Assembly: GCF_009807095.1 (NCBI RefSeq)
Contig: NZ_WUCC01000002.1
Span: 403,882 to 467,881, forward strand
Length of the DNA stretch: 64,000 bases
Direction: 5' to 3'
Source of the DNA: Rathayibacter sp. VKM Ac-2754
Lineage (GTDB): Bacteria > Actinomycetota > Actinomycetes > Actinomycetales > Microbacteriaceae
The notes under the pieces are model-generated. The model was not told the origin of the DNA and did no database searches. It saw nothing but the letters and a program-made list of their open reading frames with translations. Every line of letters begins with the position of its first letter. Positions within the stretch are counted from its first letter, which is position 1. The translations under genes and the position numbers were made by a program. Below are positions 7,643-16,551 of this stretch, piece after piece.

Positions 7643-8343
7643 GACCGGGGCTCCTCCTGAGCGGTGCCGTCGACGGTCCCGGTCTCCTCGATCGGAGCGG
7701 TCTCCTCCGCGGCGGCCTCGTCGGCCGGCTCCTGCGCGGTGAGCGCCGGATCGGCGAGGTCCACGCCGGAGAGATCGATCTCGGCAGGCTCCTCCTCGGG
7801 CGCCTCCTCGAAGAGGCCGATCGGAGGGGTGACGGTGACGACGCCGGCGACGGGATCGATGGACGGCACGATCGCGTTCACGAACGGCACCATCACCTCG
7901 CCCGCGGGGGTCGCGACGATCAGCAGATCCTGCGCCGGGAAGTGGTCGACGCGGCGGACCGTGCCCACCTCGACTCCGTCGCGGACGACCTTCAGGCCGA
8001 CGAGCTGGTAGTCGTACCAGCTGTCGTCGTCGCCCGGCTCGGTCTGCAGGTCCTCGTCGATCCAGAGGATCGCCTTGAGGAGGGTCTCGGCCGCACTGCG
8101 GTCCTCGATGCCCTTGAAGAAGGCGACGGCGTGGCTGTTGTACCAGCGGAGCTCGACGAGCTCGAGCTTCTTGCCGTGCCACTCGGAGGTGCGGGGCACC
8201 TGGAGCGTGAAGGAGGCGCCGGGCGTGAAGCGCTTGCCGGGCTCGTCCGTGTAGAGCTCGAGCTTGATCGCGCCCTTGAGCCCGTGGGCCTTGGTCAATC
8301 GGGCGACGCGGAGCTGCGTCGTGCCCGTCTCGGGGATCGACAC
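7639..8343 (-). CDS. rimM: Ribosome maturation factor RimM
   Basis: RimM assists 30S head assembly through ribosomal protein S19. The N-terminal beta barrel begins [25 protein letters not shown] (about residues 11-35), and the PRC-barrel half carries [13 protein letters not shown] and [20 protein letters not shown]. At 234 residues it is longer than usual, because about 65 C-terminal residues form an acidic Glu/Ala/Pro-rich tail (from about [12 protein letters not shown]), probably disordered. The GTG start lies two bases after the khpA stop. Confidence 0.94.
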   Translation of the reverse strand: MSIPETGTTQLRVARLTKAHGLKGAIKLELYTDEPGKRFTPGASFTLQVPRTSEWHGKKLELVELRWYNSHAVAFFKGIEDRSAAETLLKAILWIDEDLQTEPGDDDSWYDYQLVGLKVVRDGVEVGTVRRVDHFPAQDLLIVATPAGEVMVPFVNAIVPSIDPVAGVVTVTPPIGLFEEAPEEEPAEIDLSGVDLADPALTAQEPADEAAAEETAPIEETGTVDGTAQEEPRS

Positions 8344-8345
8344 CT

Positions 8346-8582
8346 CTACTTGTCGGTGTCGACGACGTCGACGCGCACGCGACGCCCGTCGGCGAGAGCG
8401 GCGACCAGGGTGCGGACGGCCTTGGCGGTGCGGCCGGAACGTCCGATCACGCGGCCGAGGTCCTCGGGGTGCACGCGCACCTCGAGGACCTCTCCGCGTG
8501 GGGAGCTCGCAGCCACGACACGGACCTCATCGGGGTTCTCGACGATCCCCTTGACGAGGTGTTCGACGGCAGGAGCGAGCAT
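8346..8582 (-). CDS. khpA: KH-domain RNA-binding protein KhpA
   Basis: The 78-residue protein consists of one KH domain with the GRSGR loop in [20 protein letters not shown] (about residues 41-60). KhpA proteins bind RNA and, with KhpB, affect cell division and small-RNA function in Gram-positive bacteria. Placement between rpsP and rimM is the usual context. The ATG lies three bases after the rpsP stop. Confidence 0.9.
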   Translation of the reverse strand: MLAPAVEHLVKGIVENPDEVRVVAASSPRGEVLEVRVHPEDLGRVIGRSGRTAKAVRTLVAALADGRRVRVDVVDTDK

Positions 8583-8585
8583 CGA

Positions 8586-8999
8586 CTACGCCTCGGTGGA
8601 GGTCTCGTCGGCGGCGTCGGCCTCGGGCGCGGCGACCTTGGCCGGAGCCTCGGACTTCGGCTTGAGGACGGGCTTCTTCTTGGCGTCGATGACGTAGGGA
8701 GCCTTGGGCTCCTTGACCTTGACGGTGCTGACGGCGTCGGCGTCGCCCTTGAAGCGGCCCCAATCGCCGGTCAGCTTGAGGATCGCGGCGACCTGCTCGG
8801 TCGGCTGCGCGCCGACTCCGAGCCAGTACTGCGCGCGCTCCGAGTCGACCTGGATGAACGAGGGCTCCTCGGTCGGGTGGTACTTGCCGATCTCCTCGAT
8901 CACGCGGCCGTCGCGCTTGGTGCGCGAGTCGGCGACGACGATGCGGTAGTAGGGCGCCCGGATCTTGCCGAGGCGCTTCAGACGAATCTTGACAGCCAC
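8586..8999 (-). CDS. rpsP: 30S ribosomal protein S16
   Basis: S16 is a small-subunit assembly protein. The core (residues 1 to about 85) begins [25 protein letters not shown] and includes [12 protein letters not shown]. The protein is 137 residues, longer than the usual 80-90, owing to a Lys/Ala/Glu-rich tail common in actinobacteria. A strong AGGAGA Shine-Dalgarno precedes the GTG at 8999. First gene of its operon. Confidence 0.96.
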   Translation of the reverse strand: MAVKIRLKRLGKIRAPYYRIVVADSRTKRDGRVIEEIGKYHPTEEPSFIQVDSERAQYWLGVGAQPTEQVAAILKLTGDWGRFKGDADAVSTVKVKEPKAPYVIDAKKKPVLKPKSEAPAKVAAPEADAADETSTEA

Positions 9000-9307
9000 A
9001 ATTCTCCTGTGTGGTCGTTGACCAGATGATGGTCGGTGATGGATGAACTGAGCCGTGAGCGTGGGGGCACACCCGGCCGGAAGCTCGAGGGGGTTTCGTC
9101 GGCGGTGAGTAGAGGGTCGACCGCCTCGGACCCGACGGATCATTCTGCCAGAAAAACGCCCGGTCTGCGGGCCCGACACCCGGGCACATGCTGCGGGAGC
9201 CGCTGAGCGCCGCCGGGAGCGCGTCGGAGGCGGCGCTCGGGCGCCGGATGCGAGGATGTCCACGCGCGCCCCGACCCTGCGGGCGCCGGATCGACGAGGA
9301 CGCCGTC
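9000..9307. other. Intergenic region between divergent rpsP and ybdK
   Basis: No gene is supported here. It must hold the rpsP promoter and leader (minus strand) and the start region of the ybdK-like gene (plus strand). A weak GCCCGG/CCGGGC hairpin is visible around 9158-9185. I could not fix a convincing -35/-10 pair for either gene. Confidence 0.5.
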
Positions 9308-10453
9308 ATGGAGATCAGCTTCGCCCCCTCCGCCCGCTCGACCCTCGGGATCGAGTGGGAGGTCGCCATCGTCGACCGCGAGACCGGCGACCTCGCCAAC
9401 GTCGCGGATGTCGTGCTCGAGGCTCTCCGCGGCGACGACGGCGAACCGCATCCGCAGATCACCGGCGAGCTCCTGCGCAACACGGTCGAGCTCGTGTCCG
9501 GAGTCCACGACACGGTGCGCGATGCCGTCGCCGACCTGCAGGACCAGCTGCGGCAGGTGCGCGAGATCACCGACCCGATGGGGCTCGACCTCGTCTGCTC
9601 GGGGACGCATCCGTTCGCGCAGTGGTACGACCAGAGCATCACCGACAAGGAGCGCTACCACCGGCTCATCGACCGGACCCAGTGGTGGGGCCGCAACATG
9701 ATGATCTGGGGCATCCACGTGCACGTCGGCATCGAGGATCGCGACAAGGTCCTCGCCATCCTCAACTCGCTGCTCGACTACTACCCGCACCTGCAGGCGC
9801 TCTCGGCGTCGAGCCCGTTCTGGGGCGGGGTCGACACGGGCTACGCGTCGAACCGCGCGCTGATGTTCCAGCAGCTGCCGACCGCCGGGCTGCCTCCGCA
9901 GTTCGGCGCCTGGGCGAACTACGAGGAGTACGTCGACGACATGATGCGCACCGGCGTCATCGACGACCACACGGAGGTGCGCTGGGACATCCGCCCGTCG
10001 CCGCAGTGGGGCACGCTCGAGATGCGGGCCTGCGACGGCCTGTCGTCGGCGGAGGAGATCGGAGCGGTCGCCGCGCTCATCCAGTGCCTGGTCGAGCATC
10101 TCTCGACGCGGCTCGACGCCGGCGAGGACCTGCCGACGATGCAGCCCTGGTACGTGCGCGAGAACAAGTGGCGGGCGGCCAGGTACGGACTCGACGCCGA
10201 GATCATCCTGGACGCGGCAGGAGCCGAGCGGCTCGTCACCGACGACATCCGCGATCTGCTGCAGACCCTCGCGCCCGTCGCCGAGCGGCTCGACTGCGCG
10301 ACGGAGCTCGCCGACGTCGAGCTGATCCTCGTCGCGGGCGCGAGCTACCAGCGGCAGCTGCGGACCGCCGCCGAGAACGACGGCGACCTCAGGGCCGTCG
10401 TCCGGGCGCTGGCGGGCGAGCTGCGCGACGGACTCCGGGACCCTCGGGCATGA
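9308..10453 (+). CDS. YbdK-type carboxylate-amine ligase (GCS2 family)
   Basis: The protein belongs to the glutamate-cysteine ligase 2 family, which joins a carboxylate to an amine using ATP. E. coli YbdK has weak glutamate-cysteine ligase activity, but the physiological substrate is usually unknown. Landmarks over its 381 residues are TLGIEWEVAIVDRETGDL (about 12-29), ELLRNTVELVSGVH, CSGTHPFAQW, WWGRNMMIWGIHVHVGIED (metal/ATP site) and WGTLEMRACDG. I chose the ATG at 9308, where homology begins. Its stop overlaps the next lipoprotein start by four bases, so the two are co-expressed. Mycothiol-type thiol metabolism is a possibility, not shown. Confidence 0.88.
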   Translation: MEISFAPSARSTLGIEWEVAIVDRETGDLANVADVVLEALRGDDGEPHPQITGELLRNTVELVSGVHDTVRDAVADLQDQLRQVREITDPMGLDLVCSGTHPFAQWYDQSITDKERYHRLIDRTQWWGRNMMIWGIHVHVGIEDRDKVLAILNSLLDYYPHLQALSASSPFWGGVDTGYASNRALMFQQLPTAGLPPQFGAWANYEEYVDDMMRTGVIDDHTEVRWDIRPSPQWGTLEMRACDGLSSAEEIGAVAALIQCLVEHLSTRLDAGEDLPTMQPWYVRENKWRAARYGLDAEIILDAAGAERLVTDDIRDLLQTLAPVAERLDCATELADVELILVAGASYQRQLRTAAENDGDLRAVVRALAGELRDGLRDPRA

Positions 10454-11217
10454 GGCGCGCGGGCGTGCCGTCGGCGGTGGCGCTGCTCGGGGTGCTCGCT
10501 CTCGCGGGATGCTCGGCGGCGCTCCCGGCGGCGACCGCCGATGCGACCACCACGGCTCGTCCGAGCGAGAGCACGAGTACGGGCGCCGATCCGGAGCGGC
10601 TCCTGCCGGGCACGCCGATCCCGGCCGGATCGCGCATCACGGTCGTCGGCGACAGCATCGTGCGGGGCTACGGGCTCGAGCCCGAGGCGGCCTGGCCGAT
10701 CCTCGCGGGCGACGCGTTCGGCTGGAGCGTCACCAACCTCGGCTGCGACGGCGGCGGATTCGTGCAGCCCGGCGCGTGCGGCGAGCCGATCGGCGACCGC
10801 GGCGAGGAGATCGCCGCGACGGGTCCCGATGTGGTCATCGTCATCGCGAGCAGCAACGACCTCGGCTCCCCGAGCGACCAGGTGACCGACGCGATCCCTC
10901 CGGCCGTCGCGGCGATCGCGGACGCGGTGCCCTCGGCCCGGCTGATCGCGCTCGACTCGGTCTGGGGGCCCGATCCGCGCCCCGCCGACCTCGACGCGTA
11001 CGACGCGGCCCTCGTCGCGGCCGTGACCGCGGCGGGGGGCACCGCCCTGGAGTACCCGGACCCGCTGCGGGCGGACGGGCTCCTCGCGGCGGACGGGGTG
11101 CACCCCACCGAGGCCGGTCAGCTCGCCCTCGCCGAGGCGTTCGCGCTGGCGATCGAGAAGGCCGGGCTCTCGGAGGCTGCGCCCACCGACGTGCGGGCGA
11201 CGGACGCGCCGGACTGA
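10450..11217 (+). CDS. SGNH/GDSL hydrolase lipoprotein
   Basis: A signal peptide with lipobox (LALAGCS, Cys at about residue 21) makes this a lipoprotein at the outer face of the membrane. A Ser/Thr-rich linker precedes the SGNH esterase fold. Block I is VVGDSIVRGYG with the nucleophile Ser, block III is IASSNDLG, and block V is DGVHPTEAG with the catalytic Asp and His. The protein has 255 residues. Substrate could be cell-wall acetyl groups or lipids; the sequence does not decide. The ATG overlaps the stop of the YbdK-type ligase (ATGA). Confidence 0.88.
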   Translation: MRRAGVPSAVALLGVLALAGCSAALPAATADATTTARPSESTSTGADPERLLPGTPIPAGSRITVVGDSIVRGYGLEPEAAWPILAGDAFGWSVTNLGCDGGGFVQPGACGEPIGDRGEEIAATGPDVVIVIASSNDLGSPSDQVTDAIPPAVAAIADAVPSARLIALDSVWGPDPRPADLDAYDAALVAAVTAAGGTALEYPDPLRADGLLAADGVHPTEAGQLALAEAFALAIEKAGLSEAAPTDVRATDAPD

Positions 11218-11282
11218 GCCCGCTCCGACAGCGGAGGGGGCTCGCACGCCCTCGGCGCACGGCCCCCTCAGCCGGCGACGCG

Positions 11283-12101
11283 TCAGGCGTTCTTGCCGTC
11301 GCGCCAGGACAGGAGCTCGCGCACCGGCGCGAGATCGATGTCCGGACCGGTGATGCCGAGGGTGAAGAGGCGCGCGCCGAGCTCGAACTGCTCGTCGAGC
11401 ACACCGAAGGAGGCGTCGCCGACTCCGCCGCGCACGCTCGCGCCGGTCGAGATCTCGATGGCGGCCATGTCGCGGTCGACGCGGCCGCACCACTCCGACA
11501 GCACGCCGAGCTTGCGCTCGAGCGTCGGGACGTCGGAGAAGCTGTGCCAGATGTCGGCGTGCTCGGCGACGATGCGCAGCGTCTTCTTCTCGCCGCCTCC
11601 GCCGATCATCACGGGGATGTCGCGGGTGGGAGCCGGGTTGAGCTTCTCCCAGCGGCTGCGGATGCGCGGCATCGCCTCGGACAGCTCGTCGAGGCGAGAG
11701 CCGGCCGTGCCGAACTCGTAGCCGTACTCCTGGTAGTCGCGCTCGAACCAGCCGGAGCCGATGCCGAAGATCAGGCGACCCTCCGCGCCCTTGGCGCTGA
11801 TGTGGTCGACGGTGCGGGCCATGTCGGCGAGCAGATCGGGGTTGCGGTAGCTGTTGCAGGTCACGAGCGGGCCGAACTCGATCCTGCTGGTCTGCTCGGC
11901 CCAGGCGGCGAGCATGCTCCAGCCCTCGAAGTGCAGGCCGTCGGGCTCGCCCGACAGGGGGAAGAAGTGATCCCAGTTGAAGGCGATGTCCACGCCCATG
12001 TCCTCGATCTCGGCGAGCGTGTCGCGGATGACCTCGTAGGGGACGTGCTGGGGGGCGATCTGGACGCCGATGCGGACGGGGCGCGCGGGTGCGGTTGTCA
12101 T
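11283..12101 (-). CDS. F420-dependent LLM-class oxidoreductase
   Basis: The 272-residue protein has the luciferase-like TIM-barrel pattern: VRIGVQIAPQHVPYE, FNWDHFFPLSG, RIEFGPLVTCNSYRNPDLLADMARTVDHIS, RLIFGIGSGWFERDYQEYG and IPVMIGGGGEKKTLRIVAEHAD. The GSGWFERDY loop is typical of F420-using members. Substrate is unknown. A TAGCGT box lies exactly six bases before the ATG at 12101. The cofactor supply fits with cofD at the other end of the window. Confidence 0.88.
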   Translation of the reverse strand: MTTAPARPVRIGVQIAPQHVPYEVIRDTLAEIEDMGVDIAFNWDHFFPLSGEPDGLHFEGWSMLAAWAEQTSRIEFGPLVTCNSYRNPDLLADMARTVDHISAKGAEGRLIFGIGSGWFERDYQEYGYEFGTAGSRLDELSEAMPRIRSRWEKLNPAPTRDIPVMIGGGGEKKTLRIVAEHADIWHSFSDVPTLERKLGVLSEWCGRVDRDMAAIEISTGASVRGGVGDASFGVLDEQFELGARLFTLGITGPDIDLAPVRELLSWRDGKNA

Positions 12102-12107
12102 GCCTTC

Positions 12108-12113
12108 ACGCTA
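12108..12113 (-). promoter_or_regulatory. Leaderless -10 box of LLM gene at 12101
   Basis: TAGCGT on the minus strand, then GAAGGC, then the ATG at 12101. The same TAGCGT hexamer serves the kinase operon at 25.5 kb. Confidence 0.55.
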
Positions 12114-12172
12114 GACCTCGAGGGTGACGGGGAAGGGGTGCACTTCATCTCTCGGGCGGAGCCTTTTCCTCG

Positions 12173-12323
12173 CTGATCGAGTAGCCCGCGCAGCGGGCGT
12201 ATCGAGATCCACGTCCGTCAGAAGGTGAGGGCGGACGCCTCACCTGCTGAAGTCGGTGGGTCTCGATACGCCCCTGCGGGGCTACTCGACCAGCATGGTG
12301 GCGGGGCTACTCGACCAGCATGC
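12173..12323. repeat. Paired REP-like repeats, inverted, plus a third partial copy
   Basis: A minus-oriented copy (12173-12212, ending CGTATCGAGATCCAC) faces a plus-oriented copy (12255-12298, starting GGTGGGTCTCGATACG) across about 42 bases. A truncated third copy (GGGGCTACTCGACCAGCATG) follows at about 12303. Each copy has its own GC stem (GCCCGC/GCGGGC or CCCCTGCGGGG). The arrangement resembles bacterial interspersed mosaic elements. It lies between the LLM gene and the META lipoprotein stop. Confidence 0.85.
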
Positions 12324-12331
12324 AGTGCGCA

Positions 12332-12784
12332 CTACTCGCCCGCCGGGTCGGGGGCCGTCGTCGGGCTCTCGTCGGTGGTCGAGCGCGCGAGCTTCACGGT
12401 GGTCGCTCCGGCGTCGTCGAAGAGGCGGAGGCGTCCGCCGTCGATCGAGGCCATCGCCGACGAGCTGAAGATCGTGGGCAGGGCGACGCCGTCGCAGGCG
12501 ATCTGAGTGCTCATGCCGGCCTCGACCGAGAGTGCGCCCTCGCCGTCGATCGACCACTCCCCCTGCGCACCGTTGCAGCCGTCGGATCCCGTCCAGGTGC
12601 CGTCGTCGGCGATCAGGAGGAAGGGCACCTCCGGCGAGTCGTACGACACACCGGTCACCCAGCGTCCGACGAGGTCCTCCGGCGCCGGAGCCGCCATCGC
12701 GTCGACTCCCGACCCTTCGGCGCAGCCGGCGAGGCCGAGCGCGACCGCGAGCACCGCGGAGGCGCCGAGCACTCGGCGGATCAT
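12332..12784 (-). CDS. META-domain lipoprotein
   Basis: The signal peptide ends in the lipobox LGLAGC (Cys at about residue 21), so this is a surface lipoprotein. The rest is one META/HslJ-like beta domain: LVGRWVTGVSYDSPEVPFLLIADDGTWTGSDGCNGAQGEWSI is the typical core, with a Cys in GCNGA and a second in IACDGVALP. Total 150 residues. The ATG overlaps the ffh stop by four bases, so it is expressed from the SRP gene's transcript, which is an odd pairing. Confidence 0.85.
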   Translation of the reverse strand: MIRRVLGASAVLAVALGLAGCAEGSGVDAMAAPAPEDLVGRWVTGVSYDSPEVPFLLIADDGTWTGSDGCNGAQGEWSIDGEGALSVEAGMSTQIACDGVALPTIFSSSAMASIDGGRLRLFDDAGATTVKLARSTTDESPTTAPDPAGE

Positions 12785-14343
12785 CGACCGAGGAGCTTCT
12801 GCAGCTGCTCCAGCTCCTCCGGCGTCGGCTGCGCCGCGCCCTTGCCGGCGCCGCCGCCGAGCCCGAAGCCCGAGCCTCCGGCGTCCGAGGGACGGGGCCC
12901 CGCGGCCAGCGCCGCGTTCTCGGCCGCGCGCTTGGCAGGGTTTCCCGACTTCGAGCCGGCCTTCTTCTTCTGCGGCTTCGGCTTGCCGCCGTAGCCGGCG
13001 CCGGGCACTGGACCCATGCCGGGGACGTTGGGCATCCCGCCCTTCGCGACCGTCTTCATCATCTTCGCGGCCTGCTCGAAGCGGATCACGAGCTGGTTGA
13101 CGTCGGTGACGGTCATGCCCGAGCCGCGCGCGATGCGCAGGCGGCGCGAGCCGTTGAGCAGCTTGGGGTTCAGGCGCTCGGCCTTCGTCATCGACTGGAT
13201 GATCGCCTCGGTGCGCACGATCTCGCGCTCGTCGAACTGGTCGAGCTGCTCGCGCATGCCCTTCGCGCCCGGGAGCATGCCGATCATCTTCTTGATCGAG
13301 CCCATGTTGCGCAGCTGCTGCATCTGGCTGAGGAAGTCGTCGAGCGTGAACGAGTCGCTCATGATCTTCTCGGCGACCTTGCGCGCCTCGTCCTCGTCGA
13401 ACGCGGACTGCGCCTGCTCGATGAGGGTCAGCACGTCGCCGAGGTCGAGGATGCGGCTCGCCATGCGGTCGGGGTGGAACTGCTCGAAGTCGTCGAGCGA
13501 CTCACCCGTCGAGGCGAACAGGATCGGACGGCCGGTGAGCGACGCGACCGACAGGGCCGCGCCTCCGCGGGCGTCGCCGTCGAGCTTCGACAGGACGACG
13601 CCGGTGAAGTCGACGCCCTCCTGGAACGCCTTCGCGGTCGCGACCGCGTCCTGGCCGATCATCGCGTCGATGACGAAGAGCACCTCGTCGGGGTTCGTCA
13701 CCCGGCGGATGTCGGAGGCCTGCTTCATCATGTCGGCGTCGACGCCGAGACGGCCGGCGGTGTCGATGATGACGGTGTCGTACTGCTTGTCGGTGGCGTA
13801 GCGGATCGCCTCCTGGGCGACCTTGACCGGGTTGCCGACTCCGTTGCCGGGCTGCGGGGCGAAGACCGCGACTCCAGCCTGCTCGCCGACGACCTGCAGC
13901 TGCTGCACCGCGTTGGGTCGCTGGAGGTCTGCCGCGACGAGGAGCGGGGTGTGGCCGTCCTTGCCGAGGTACTTGCCGAGCTTGCCCGCGAGGGTCGTCT
14001 TGCCCGCGCCCTGGAGGCCGGCGAGCATGATGACGGTCGGCGGCCTCTTCGCGAACTCGAGACGGCGCGACCGGCCGCCGAGGATCGCGACGAGCTCCTC
14101 GTTGACGATCTGCACGACCTGCTGCGCCGGGTTGAGCGCCTTGTTGACCTCGTCGCCGAGCGCCCGATCGCGCACCTTGCCGGTGAACTCCTTGACCACC
14201 TCGAGCGCTACGTCGGCGTCGAGCAGGGCGCGCCGAATCTCGCGGACGGTGCCGTCGACGTCGGAGGCCGAGAGCTTGCCCTTGGTGCGGAGGTTCTTGA
14301 ACGTCTCGACGAGTCGATCGGAGAGGGTGCCGAAAGTAGCCAT
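12781..14343 (-). CDS. ffh: Signal recognition particle protein Ffh (SRP54)
   Basis: Ffh binds signal sequences and 4.5S RNA and delivers ribosomes to FtsY. The N domain begins ATFGTLSDRLVETFKNLRTKGKLS; the G domain has GLQGAGKTTLAGKLGKYL, IIDTAGRLGVDADMM and LDGDARGG; the Met-rich M domain includes FLSQMQQLRNMGSIKKMIGMLPG and SRRLRIARGSGMTVTDVNQL. A Gly/Lys-rich tail ends in a Glu/Leu-rich helix. The ATG at 14343 gives 520 residues; the frame is open far upstream but homology starts here, and TAGAAT lies ten bases before it. Confidence 0.97.
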   Translation of the reverse strand: MATFGTLSDRLVETFKNLRTKGKLSASDVDGTVREIRRALLDADVALEVVKEFTGKVRDRALGDEVNKALNPAQQVVQIVNEELVAILGGRSRRLEFAKRPPTVIMLAGLQGAGKTTLAGKLGKYLGKDGHTPLLVAADLQRPNAVQQLQVVGEQAGVAVFAPQPGNGVGNPVKVAQEAIRYATDKQYDTVIIDTAGRLGVDADMMKQASDIRRVTNPDEVLFVIDAMIGQDAVATAKAFQEGVDFTGVVLSKLDGDARGGAALSVASLTGRPILFASTGESLDDFEQFHPDRMASRILDLGDVLTLIEQAQSAFDEDEARKVAEKIMSDSFTLDDFLSQMQQLRNMGSIKKMIGMLPGAKGMREQLDQFDEREIVRTEAIIQSMTKAERLNPKLLNGSRRLRIARGSGMTVTDVNQLVIRFEQAAKMMKTVAKGGMPNVPGMGPVPGAGYGGKPKPQKKKAGSKSGNPAKRAAENAALAAGPRPSDAGGSGFGLGGGAGKGAAQPTPEELEQLQKLLGR

Positions 14344-14430
14344 GATGCCCGGAATTCTACCGGAGCCGCGGAGAGGGTCGGTCGGGACGCGGTGACCGGC
14401 GATTAACTGGGTCCAGTGCAAGAAACCGAA

Positions 14431-14436
14431 TAGGGT
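14431..14436 (+). promoter_or_regulatory. Leaderless -10 box of lipB
   Basis: TAGGGT lies exactly six bases before the GTG at 14443, so transcription should begin at the start codon. No Shine-Dalgarno is visible. No clear -35 box was found at normal spacing. Confidence 0.6.
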
Positions 14437-14442
14437 GGCGGC

Positions 14443-15111
14443 GTGATCGAGACACTCGTGGCGGGCGACTCCGCCGATCCCCTGGACTACCGCGACGGCT
14501 GGGAGCTGCAGCGCCGCCTCCACGCCGAGATCGTGGCCGGTGAGCGGCCGAGCACCCTGGTGCTCTGCGAGCACGCCTCCGTCTACACGGCGGGCAAGCG
14601 CACCGAGGCGCACGAGCGGCCCGACGACGGCTCCCCCGTCGTCGACGTCGACCGGGGCGGACGCATCACCTGGCACGGGCCCGGCCAGCTCGTCGGCTAT
14701 CCGATCGTGCGGCTGCGCGAGCCGGTCGACGTGGTCGCCTACGTCCGCTCGCTCGAGGGTGCGCTGATCGCGGTGCTCTCCGACCTGGGCGTCGAGGGCG
14801 TGCGGGTCGACGGACGCTCGGGCGTCTGGATCCGGCGCGCGACGGGTGCCGACAAGATCGCGGCGATCGGCATCCGCGTCGCCGGCGGCGTGACGATGCA
14901 CGGCTTCGCCCTCAACGTCTCGAACAGCCTCGAGCCCTACTCGCGCATCGTGGCGTGCGGCATCGCCGACGCGGGGGTCACCACGATCGAGCGCGAGCGG
15001 GGCAGCGCGCCGTCGATGGCGGTCGTGCGCGCGAGGGTGCTGGCGAGGTTCTCGGAGGCGGCACCCGCCTTCGCAGCGCCGGCCATCGCCTCCGAGGGGG
15101 TCGCGGCGTGA
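14443..15111 (+). CDS. lipB: Octanoyltransferase LipB
   Basis: LipB moves octanoate from acyl carrier protein to lipoyl-domain lysines, the first step of lipoate synthesis. The 222-residue protein shows [33 protein letters not shown], the active-site Lys in [11 protein letters not shown] and the nucleophile Cys in [15 protein letters not shown]. The GTG start is supported by the leaderless TAGGGT six bases upstream. The stop overlaps lipA's GTG by four bases. Confidence 0.96.
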   Translation: MIETLVAGDSADPLDYRDGWELQRRLHAEIVAGERPSTLVLCEHASVYTAGKRTEAHERPDDGSPVVDVDRGGRITWHGPGQLVGYPIVRLREPVDVVAYVRSLEGALIAVLSDLGVEGVRVDGRSGVWIRRATGADKIAAIGIRVAGGVTMHGFALNVSNSLEPYSRIVACGIADAGVTTIERERGSAPSMAVVRARVLARFSEAAPAFAAPAIASEGVAA

Positions 15112-16094
15112 GCGCCGAGATCGGCGGCCGCAAGCTGCTGCGGCTCGAGGTGCGCAACGCCGAGACGCCGATCGAGCGGAAGCCGCCGTGGATCCGCACG
15201 AAGGCGACGATGGGCCCGGAGTACCGGCAGCTCCAGTCGCTCGTGAAGAGCGAGGAGCTGCACACGGTCTGCCAGGAGGCGGGCTGCCCGAACATCTTCG
15301 AGTGCTGGGAGGACCGCGAGGCGACGTTCCTCATCGGCGGCGCGCAGTGCACCAGGCGCTGCGACTTCTGCCAGATCGACACCGGGAAGCCGGCCGACTA
15401 CGACGCCGACGAGCCGCGACGCGTCGGCGAGTCGGTGGCACGGATGAACCTCCGCTACGCCACCGTCACCGGGGTCGCGCGCGACGACCTGCCCGACGAG
15501 GGCTCGTGGCTCTACGCCGAGACGATCCGGCAGATCCACGCGCAGTCGCCGGGGACGGGCGTCGAGATCCTGGTGCCCGACTTCACCGGGCGCGCCGAGC
15601 ACCTCCAGCGCGTGTTCGACGCGCGGCCCGAGGTGTTCGCGCACAACGTCGAGACGGTGCCGCGGATCTTCAAGCGGATCCGGCCCGCCTTCCGCTACGA
15701 GCGCTCGCTCGACGTGCTCACCCAAGGCCGCGAGGCGGGGCTGATCACCAAGTCGAACCTCATCCTCGGCATGGGCGAGGAGCGCGAGGAGATCTCGCAG
15801 GCGCTCCAGGACCTGCACGACGCCGGCACCGACATCGTCACGATCACGCAGTACCTGCGGCCGACCGCGCGCCACCTGCCGGTCGACCGCTGGGTGCACC
15901 CGGAGGAGTTCGTGGCGATCAAGGAGGAGGCGGAGGACATCGGGTTCCTCGGCGTGCTCTCGGGTCCGCTGGTGCGCTCGTCCTACCGCGCAGGGCGGCT
16001 CTGGGCGCGGTCGATGGAGTCGAAGGGGCTGCCGGTGCCGGAGCACCTGCGGCACCTGGCCGACGCGGCTCTCGGCTTCTCGCAGGCGGTCTGA
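15108..16094 (+). CDS. lipA: Lipoyl synthase
   Basis: LipA is a radical-SAM enzyme that inserts two sulfur atoms into protein-bound octanoate. Both iron-sulfur clusters are visible: the auxiliary cluster [12 protein letters not shown] (Cys spacing 4 and 5; about residues 58-69) and the radical-[11 protein letters not shown] (about 84-91). The C-terminal RSSY motif supplies the serine ligand. 328 residues, normal length. It follows lipB in an overlapping two-gene operon ended by a long hairpin. Confidence 0.97.
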   Translation: MSAEIGGRKLLRLEVRNAETPIERKPPWIRTKATMGPEYRQLQSLVKSEELHTVCQEAGCPNIFECWEDREATFLIGGAQCTRRCDFCQIDTGKPADYDADEPRRVGESVARMNLRYATVTGVARDDLPDEGSWLYAETIRQIHAQSPGTGVEILVPDFTGRAEHLQRVFDARPEVFAHNVETVPRIFKRIRPAFRYERSLDVLTQGREAGLITKSNLILGMGEEREEISQALQDLHDAGTDIVTITQYLRPTARHLPVDRWVHPEEFVAIKEEAEDIGFLGVLSGPLVRSSYRAGRLWARSMESKGLPVPEHLRHLADAALGFSQAV

Positions 16095-16101
16095 CGCGGC
16101 T

Positions 16102-16164
16102 CCGCGAGATGCCACTTCGGTACGCCTCCCGCGGCGTGTCGCGTACCGGAGTGGCATCTCGCGG
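16102..16164 (+). terminator. Long inverted repeat after lipA
   Basis: Two 24-base arms beginning CCGCGAGATGCCACT are complementary with one mismatch, around a 15-base loop, eight bases after the lipA stop. No U run follows, so it may be a Rho-independent-like terminator, an mRNA-stabilising hairpin, or a palindromic repeat unit. Confidence 0.6.
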
Positions 16165-16218
16165 TGGGGTTGCACCCGTGGGGGCCGGGGAGCAACACCG
16201 GAGGAGAGACGCCCCGCG

Positions 16219-16224
16219 TATTCT
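16219..16224 (+). promoter_or_regulatory. Leaderless -10 box of mntA-like gene
   Basis: TATTCT ends six bases before the ATG at 16231. This supports that start and a transcript without leader for the toxin-antitoxin pair. Confidence 0.55.
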
Positions 16225-16230
16225 GACGTC

Positions 16231-16551
16231 ATGTCGACGGTCACGGAGCGAGCGAGCGCCCTGCGCGCGGCGGTCGACGCGCACCGTGGTGCTCTGTCCG
16301 ACGTGCTCGCCCGCTACGGCGCGAGCAATCCGCGACTCTTCGGCTCCGTCGCGCGGGGTGACGCGCATACCGAGAGCGACGTCGATCTGTTCGTCGATCT
16401 CGACGCGGCCGCGGGCAACCCGCTGCTGCGCGTCGCGGGGATCGGGGAGGAGCTCAGCCGGATCCTGGGTGTGCGAGTCGATGTGGTGGCGGAGTCGCTG
16501 CTCCGCGAGGCCGTGTCCGTCACCGCCCATCGCGACATGGTCGCCCTGTGA
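16231..16551 (+). CDS. mntA: MntA-type nucleotidyltransferase antitoxin
   Basis: The 106-residue protein is a minimal nucleotidyltransferase with LFGSVARGDAHTESDVDLFVD (about residues 35-55), the GSxxRG and SDxDL metal-binding motifs. A third acidic position lies in VRVDVVAE. In characterised MntA/HepT systems (type VII toxin-antitoxin) this enzyme silences the HepT RNase by adding AMP to its tyrosine. The stop overlaps the hepT GTG by four bases, as expected for a co-expressed pair. Codon use is slightly less GC-extreme at the 3' end of the pair. Confidence 0.85.
   Translation: MSTVTERASALRAAVDAHRGALSDVLARYGASNPRLFGSVARGDAHTESDVDLFVDLDAAAGNPLLRVAGIGEELSRILGVRVDVVAESLLREAVSVTAHRDMVAL

Noticed and set aside
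9256..12176. Long plus-strand frames offset from the YbdK, SGNH and LLM genes
   Set aside because: Their translations are Arg/Ala/Gly-rich without domains, while the other frames encode clear proteins.
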